This document shows positions 58,283 to 64,000 of a stretch of 64,000 nucleotides of DNA, piece by piece. The first letter of the stretch is position 1, and the number at the start of each line of letters is the position of its first letter. The translations under genes were made by a program, and so were the position numbers. Origin of the DNA: Siphonodentalium dalli (Eukaryota; Mollusca; Scaphopoda; Gadilida; Siphonodentaliidae); NCBI GenBank assembly GCA_032622095.1, contig CP136068.1, positions 187,977,309-188,041,308 of the forward strand, written 5' to 3'. Under the pieces are notes generated by a model. The model made no database searches. It was not told where the DNA came from and was given only the letters and a program-made list of their open reading frames with translations.

Positions 58283-58481
58283 CAGTAATGCCCAAAGTAA
58301 TTGACCACTTAACCACAGGAGAATTATGGGTAATTTTTCAGGATTTAGTCGGAAATATGGCTTGTTGCCATTCATCGAGAGCTTTCCGATGAATGGCAAC
58401 AAGCCATATTTCCGACTAAATCCTGAAAAGTGACCCATAATTCTCCTGTGGTTAAGTGGTCAATTACTTTGGGCATTACGG
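58283..58481. mobile_element. Tc1/mariner-like hairpin MITE, copy 5 (199 bp)
   Basis: TA-flanked CAGTAATGCCCAAAGTAATT and reverse; the last bases are CGG instead of CTG. Confidence 0.85.
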
Positions 58482-59901
58482 TAGCAGTTTCTTTGAAAAG
58501 CCGACGAAAATTATACAATATTTACATCTCTGGATATCTCATCCATAATCAGTTAATGAATTCATGGGATTCTCTCCATTTCATTGGAGTGTGGCGAAGC
58601 ACGTGCGTGATTTCATTGTTTATGTCATAACAGATCACTTCACAGATCAGAGGTCAATGACATGTTGATAGGTTTCCAACACATTGTAAAACTAAATTAT
58701 TATTGGAAAACTGAATACAGGCAATATATCCATAACTCATTTTACTCATCGCAATAAAGGAGACATCATCTTCAAGTTTTCATCAGTCAACGATATTTGT
58801 GACTGATTGTTCTTTCGCATCTTATTGTATTTATAACTATTTCTAAATACTACGATTCTCACAAACATTTACTATGCTGGGAATGCACTCCATTTTGGAA
58901 ATGGTTTATTACGTCATGTTGGCAATGCTACGTCGTTGTAGAAATGAAATATAATGGAGACATCTAGAGACGTACATCCGTTAGGATTATCGGCGGCTTT
59001 TTAAAGAGACTGGTCATATACATGTATTCTGTAAACCTCGTCATTCTCCATAAGAGGTCAAAGGTCGAGGAGTCCTGAATGCACATACATGCTGTATCAT
59101 GTTCATGTGTGCATCCACGCTTATATTTGAATCTATGATGATTAAACATTTTTTTTTAGACAATTAGTAATAAAGGTTTTAACACTATGTGTGGCTTATG
59201 ACAATAAAGGTTTTAACACTATGTGTGGCTTACGACAATAAAAAGGGAGTTACACGAAATTACGTCAACCCTTTGGTAACTGAATATTAACAGATGAGGA
59301 GCTCATTGATTCCCATTGATTCATTTGTAGAAATGTTCAGCTAATAATATATTGTACCAACCAAGGCTCAAAATAAAAATAAATCCATTTTGACAGTCAC
59401 CAAATGGATGGTGTTGGTCATTTCAAAATTATGCCAATCAAATTTTGAGATGTACCGAATGAGACCGTATTTAAATTTCCAATCAACTTATTATTCGTCA
59501 ATGAGTGAGCATCCAATCGCCACCCAGGAAAAACCCAAGTTATTTTTGTTTTCAAAAGTTCAAAAACGTTCCCGTCAATTAATACGTACACATGCACTTC
59601 ACAAACGAGATGAGTGCATTAACTCTGAATTGATCTGAAATTAAAAAAGAATTATTTTTTACTTTCAATGTCTGATTTGGCCATCCTTGGATGAACCCAA
59701 ACAGATACAGATAAAATTTGCATTGGACAAAATGTCCGACAGATACAGAAGTGCACTGGACATAAGCTATTTTTCTTCGGACAATGACTGTGACCGGCCA
59801 CTTTATATTTTGAGCCTTGGTACCAACAGCCTTAGTTAATAATCATTGAACTTATTAGCTTATCGTTCATACAAATGAATTGCTGTGAGTGTCATCTGCT
59901 A
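58482..59901. other. Non-coding stretch with one short tandem repeat
   Basis: ACAATAAAGGTTTTAACACT with ATGTGTGGCTTA is duplicated at about 59164-59240. Otherwise nothing recognised. Confidence 0.45.
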
Positions 59902-60114
59902 CAGTAATGCTCTAATTAATCGACTCCTTAACCACAGTGGAATTATGGGTAACTTTTCAGGATTTAGTCGGAAATATGGCTTGTTGCCATTCATCGGAAA
60001 GCTCTCGGGGAGAGCTTTCCGATGAATGGCAACAAGCCATATTTCCGACTAAATCCTGAAAAGTTACCCATAATTCCACTGTGGTTAAGGAGTCGATTAT
60101 TTAGAGCGTTACTG
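59902..60114. mobile_element. Tc1/mariner-like hairpin MITE, copy 6 (213 bp)
   Basis: TA-flanked CAGTAATGCTCTAATTAATC and its reverse, with nearly perfect arms meeting at CTCTCGGGGAGAG. Confidence 0.9.
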
Positions 60115-60574
60115 TAACAGTATCTGAACATCCCTACAAATGAATGGACCATTCCATTATAAACTTTTAGACACGATTCCATTCAGCTATCAAAGGGTTA
60201 ACTTATCAAAACTACGCAATTATAAATAATTTGCTTTCCTAATTTCTAATATTAGAATCTACTGGAGGAGATTCAGAGCCGGGGGACCAACATTATAATT
60301 TGCTCGAAAATTACGGCAAGATGTCTCACAACGAAGTGAGTTCTACAATCATTACCAGGTAATACTTACACTCACACATGCATTTGTATTGTGGAACATG
60401 AATGCAGGAATTTGGATGGTCGAAATTACGTCACATGACGTCGCGCGCTGACCCCAATTTGCATCCATTTTTGTTTAGACGCAAATTGCACCGAGCCACG
60501 ATAATAATGTTGGAAATGGGCACTTAAAACTCTTTTAATCTGACAGTTGACTCGATTAAGTGTAAATATAAGTA

Positions 60575-60722
60575 ATGGATGTTGATTGTGTTGCGTTCCA
60601 TAGAATATGGATGCAAGTTTGTCTGACATTTTTAAGTGTGGAACGCTTTTGCGTTCCACACAAAATGTCAGACCAACTTGCATCCATACTCTATGGAACG
60701 GAACACAAATCAAAATCCATTT
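60575..60722. mobile_element. Hairpin element, ~148 bp
   Basis: ATGGATGTTGATTGTGTTGC to the reverse GAACACAAATCAAAATCCAT; inner arms TATGGATGCAAGTTTGTCTG and CAGACCAACTTGCATCCATA meet at GGAACGCTTTTGCGTTCC. Confidence 0.8.
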
Positions 60723-61620
60723 CTTAAATAATACCAGTAGTAGTGATATAAGAGTTTGTGTAACCCTTCTTGTAACCTATGGGTTACCAAGGCACAAATT
60801 AGGCAAATGAAAAATAATTTACCCAAAATTATGAAATTTGAAGAGCTGAATTTTTTAGGTTGTGAATTTGAATGCGAAATCTCCTTAAAAACAAATCTGT
60901 TGGACATCCTTTTTTTGTATTATCCGACACGAGTTATTAGGGTAGCTCATTAGACTAATAACTTCCTGAAATCTTTGGAAAGTATAGAAAAAACTAATGT
61001 TTAAATTGCCAGGCATGAAATCTTGCTGAAATTTTCAAGTAAATTATGATGTAGATTCCCGGCCCCGAGTTTTATAACAAATCACACACATGAGATCACG
61101 TTCACCAACAGGTAATCCAAGAATGAACCACGCATTCAATTCTTCTCAGTTCAACAGCATACGTCTCCATGGATACTCCAATGAACACAACGATGAAGTT
61201 GAGCATGATATTTCCAACAACGTGCAAATCACATCATATACCATTTTCCGGTTCATTTTCTCCACATAGTCGCGAGAGCCGATCAACACATTTTGACGTC
61301 AAGTTTCCTTATAGATCACCAGGAATAAAATAACTTTTAAAACTTTGCACGACGGAAATGTCAAGGTATCACATATCACAGCCGACTAGCCAATCACATT
61401 TTGTCTCTCATCACGGGCTAGTCGTGTTGAAGCACTCTTATAATTGGTCAGAATTTGGACAGCGAATCCAGTCAACTCATTCAACCAATCGTCAGTCATT
61501 CGAGCCATTTTTGTAGCGTTTCTTCAAGAAACATGAGATGATTCGACGACAGGTTATGAGTGATTTAGGAGTAGAAACTCTCTGTAATTTGACTTAGAAT
61601 TGTGTATTAATCTCATCTAA
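60723..61620. other. Mostly unique, repeat-poor sequence
   Basis: This is unusually free of MITEs. At 61100-61330 all three plus frames are open for 50-67 codons, and a minus frame at 61126-61249 encodes a hydrophobic stretch (GNIMLNFIVVFIGVS). None has a convincing pair of splice sites. A short inverted repeat, GACTAGCC/GGGCTAGTC, lies at 61383-61429. It may be the flank of the exon candidate at 61.6 kb. Confidence 0.35.
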
Positions 61621-61725
61621 CTAGGAATGTTTGTCACCGAAATTGAACGGCGGAGTCTGATTAACCGACACGTTAATTGACGATCCATGTGAATTGCTGG
61701 GCGACGCACAACCATCTATCAGCAT
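61621..61725 (-). CDS. Putative unidentified coding exon
   Basis: On the minus strand a strong polypyrimidine tract and acceptor (TTATCTTTTCTCTTTCGCAG, AG at 61731-61730) is followed by TAAAATG and an open frame ending at TAG (61623-61621). From the ATG it reads MLIDGCASPSNSHGSSINVS, then VNQTPPFNFGDKHS. Composition is polar and protein-like, and the sequence is not repetitive. It could be a terminal exon entered one Lys codon earlier (upstream exons at higher coordinates), or a first coding exon ending at a GTGACA donor inside the FNFGD codons. I do not recognise the family. It would be transcribed towards the window start. Confidence 0.35.
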   Translation of the reverse strand: MLIDGCASPSNSHGSSINVSVNQTPPFNFGDKHS

Positions 61726-61792
61726 TTTACTGCGAAAGAGAAAAGATAAGATAAATTTGATTTCAAGTCGAATATAAATATTTATAAAAACA

Positions 61793-62094
61793 CAAGCCTG
61801 AGAATAAGGTGATGTCCTTTGCAGAATGAGGTCCCCAGAGGGTGAATTTAGTGATGCTATCCCGCACAGCGGGCTATAGAAAAAATAAACTAAAAAAGAA
61901 GTAAAATCTATGTGGAGAAGTTTCTATATAAATTTGATAATAAAGAAACTTTCCAGAGAAGATGAGGCCTAAGCAGAATGAGGTCCCCAGAGGGTGAATT
62001 TAGTGATGCTAGGCCGCTCTACGGGATAGCATCACTAAATTCACCCTCTGGGGACCTCATTCTTTAAATGACAGACACCTTATTCTGAGGCTTG
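61793..62094. mobile_element. hAT-type MITE (CAAGCCTGAG family), 302 bp
   Basis: CAAGCCTGAGAATAAGGTG and CACCTTATTCTGAGGCTTG are perfect inverted ends. The left palindrome is reduced to one arm; the right one is complete. The middle segment lies in the opposite orientation to the 46-kb copy. Confidence 0.85.
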
Positions 62095-62213
62095 TATAAA
62101 ACACAAGCTCAGAAGCGATTTTGTCTAAAACAAAGTATGCGTCCTTGTTAATGCTTTCTATATTAACGACAGTATGATGAATAGATAATGTAAGTGCATA
62201 TTCTTTGGAGGGA

Positions 62214-62276
62214 AATGTTCAGATAATAAGTTCATATATGGTTGTTTGTTGAACTTATAATCTGAACATTTCCAAT
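62214..62276. mobile_element. Short hairpin, founder type of the 68-bp array
   Basis: GAAATGTTCAGATAATAAGT and the reverse ACTTATAATCTGAACATTTC surround TCATATATGGTTGTTTGTTG. The same hairpin opens the array at 53.16 kb. Confidence 0.8.
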
Positions 62277-62621
62277 GGGCATACCGTGGCACAGTTATTA
62301 GCACCTGTCGTGTAAGCGCGACTCATGTTAATAACCGTTCTGCATGATTGATAGATAGGGGTTTAATGTCGCTTCAGCAACTAAGACCATATCACAACAT
62401 TGCCAGTTTTAGTGGTGGAGGAAATCCGCACACTTACGGCTAATCTAACAGTGATTTCAATGGCTGATAAAATCATCGAACATAAGCGGCAAACCACCGG
62501 CCATCGGCGAGTAACTGGCAACAAATGGTTTGAATTGCATCAAATTAAAGGGAGACTATACCTAAATCCAGCCATTTATCAGGCAACTCAACAAGATAAT
62601 GATTTTGAGTTCCAAAGTCAA

Positions 62622-62712
62622 CGATGGAAACATGTCGATTTGAACCGTATCGCCAGCGCTGGAGGGCGAGAGGGCTTGGAGTTGTACCCCTTACCAACTG
62701 AGCCACAGAGGG
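62622..62712 (-). repeat. tRNA-like SINE head (box A and box B), minus strand
   Basis: Read on the minus strand: TGTGGCTCAGTTGGTAAG (box A type) followed about 50 bases later by GGTTCAAATC (box B, 62637-62646). The acceptor stem does not pair, so this is a tRNA-derived pseudogene and not a working tRNA. Confidence 0.6.
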
Positions 62713-62783
62713 CCCCCGCCCCCCAATTTCCTATGGGAACAACTCATCAATTAGGATTTAGTATAGAAAAGTTTAGGATTTCC

Positions 62784-62870
62784 CCTTAGCCGAGGTGGTT
62801 AGGTTGTTCATACCATCATCGCAGTCTGGGATAGACAAGGTTGGCACAGGTTCAAACCCGACAAGGGTGA
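62784..62870 (+). repeat. tRNA-like SINE head (box A and box B), plus strand
   Basis: TTAGCCGAGGTGGTTAGG (box A, resembling Leu/Ser-type tRNAs) and GGTTCAAACCC (box B, 62849-62859). It stands head to head with the tRNA-like sequence at 62622-62712, about 70 bp apart. The stems pair poorly. Confidence 0.6.
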
Positions 62871-62904
62871 ACATCAGGACAGATTTTTAAAGCTTGATCT
62901 GAGT

Positions 62905-63050
62905 TGAGGGAGGTTTGAGGTAATATTTCATTTAACTTGACTTTAGTGATGGAGGTTTGAGGTAATATTTAATTTAACTTGACTTTAGTGATGGGGGTTT
63001 GAGGTAACAGATAACTTACCTTGACTTTAGTGATGGAGGTTTGAGGTAGT
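62905..63050 (+). repeat. 42-bp tandem repeats, GGAGGTTTGAGGTAATATTT
   Basis: GGAGGTTTGAGGTAATATTT and CTTGACTTTAGTGAT repeat three to four times directly behind the tRNA-like sequence; this is possibly the tail of a SINE. Confidence 0.8.
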
Positions 63051-63237
63051 CATCTTGACAAAGTGACAAAACACCTGGCCTCAAATCTTTTTTATACTGT
63101 AAACACCGTCGAATGAAGTTCTGTGGATAAAATTATAATACTGGAAACAGTATAGAGAGGAGTACAACAATCTTGTGTAAAAATATTCTATTATAAATAT
63201 ATGATTAGGATATTAAGTGATAAATGTGGCAATGATC

Positions 63238-63651
63238 CAAGTCTGGATTTAGTGTGTCTGTTATTGGCAGAATGAGGTCCCCAGAGGGTGAATTTAGCAC
63301 AGTAGGCTAGCATCACCAAATTCACCCTGGGGACCTCATTTTGCTTAGGCCTCATCTTCTGGGAAGTACATGTGCATATAGAGTCTCAAATTAACATTAT
63401 TTTTAGTTACTTTTTCCATTCTGGGAAGTTTCTATATCCCCTAATTTACAGAAGATAAATGGTGACTAATGGGTGAAGATCAACTTCAACTGGGGAACTT
63501 CACATGTAATCCTAGGTCCCCCATAGCAGTTGAGGCCTAAGCAGAATGAGGTCCAGAGATGGGCCCAGAGATTGAATTTGGTGATGCAGGATAGCGTGAC
63601 TAAATTCACCCTCTGGGAACCTCATTCTGTAAATGACAAACACACTATTTG
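63238..63651. mobile_element. hAT-type MITE (CAAGCCTGAG family), 63-kb copy, decayed
   Basis: CAAGTCTGGATTTAGTGTGT on the left; ACAAACACACTATTTGCAGG on the right. Both GAGGTCCCCAGAGGGTGAAT palindromes are partly deleted. Confidence 0.7.
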
Positions 63652-64000
63652 CAGGGCTGGGAAATTCCACATTCTGCTCGAAAACCTAGAAATTCTCTGT
63701 AGGTTCAAAGTTTATAAACAAAATGATCCCACGAGATATTTTTGACCTATCAGAGGTCGAATTGAATGCACAAAGTGACCGTGCGAACCCAAACACAAAC
63801 ATTCCACATGAACGCTATTTATTTCATCACAACCTCCCACATGTTTGTGTGAATATCTATCAAATATACTATAATTAATTGTAATAAACAATGATTGCAT
63901 AATCACTTATGATATCATATTGATGTATATTTGGCTAATTGTAAATAGATTGTGTTGCGGTCAACTGATGATTTGGAAAGACGTTTCGCAATTACTTACC
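63652..64000. other. Non-coding end of window
   Basis: No gene or repeat recognised. Confidence 0.4.

Noticed and set aside
61126-61249. Hydrophobic minus-strand frame with GNIMLNFIVVFIGVS
   Set aside because: It looks like a membrane segment, but the only acceptor-like AG is missing and a plus-strand frame of equal quality overlaps.
62400-62789. 129-codon frame
   Set aside because: Its second half reads through the tRNA-like SINE module on the wrong strand, and the first part shows no recognisable domain.

Overview
This is eukaryotic, animal nuclear DNA: intron-split genes with GT/AG borders, an L2/CR1-type retrotransposon, SINE-like tRNA relics and very many short DNA transposons. The AT-rich background, the cytochrome c sequence and the 150-161 bp repeat families suggest a marine invertebrate, most likely a mollusc or other lophotrochozoan. 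That placement is inference. No prokaryotic feature (operon, CRISPR, ribosome binding site) is present.

Only two host genes can be named, and they point away from each other. On the minus strand, 7607-7813 is the first coding exon of a peroxisomal 3-ketoacyl-CoA thiolase (ACAA1-like) with a PTS2 import signal. Its remaining exons must lie beyond position 1. On the plus strand a complete somatic cytochrome c gene spans about 15.7-28.1 kb: a promoter with NRF-1, CCAAT and ETS-type motifs, a probable non-coding first exon, coding exons at 19396-19579 and 27432-27577, and a polyadenylation signal at 28060. The joined product is 109 residues with an intact CSQCH haem site. The coding intron splits the same glycine codon as in vertebrate cytochrome c. 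A third, unidentified exon candidate lies on the minus strand at 61621-61725.

Repeats dominate the rest. 1-3.2 kb: tandem 2,009-bp units holding 122-bp repeats, each with an NRF-1-like palindrome. 3758-4566: a hAT-type element with an 8-bp target duplication. 4.7-7.5 kb: inverted-repeat region. 9.3-15.2 kb: a 5.9-kb foldback element with arms of about 2 kb. 16-19.4 kb: cytochrome c intron 1, which carries tandem 52-bp copies of the splice acceptor and start codon of coding exon 1. 19.6-27.4 kb: intron 2, with nested TTAA-type elements and a 6-kb minisatellite of a 13-bp unit. 31.0-32.8 kb: broken L2-like retrotransposon. 32.9-42.3 kb: 161-bp and 150-bp tandem repeat families. 43-64 kb: a dense graveyard of hairpin MITEs (Tc1/mariner-like with TA, hAT-like with 8-bp duplications, piggyBac-like with TTAA, one possibly Mutator-like) mixed with tandem arrays of 30-, 57- and 68-bp units.

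A recurring theme is tandem arrays growing out of mobile-element or exon-edge sequence. The 13-bp minisatellite has an almost unexpanded relative inside an 882-bp TTAA element at 47734-48615. The 68-bp array begins at a hairpin that occurs unexpanded at 62.2 kb. The 52-bp array carries cytochrome c's own acceptor and ATG.
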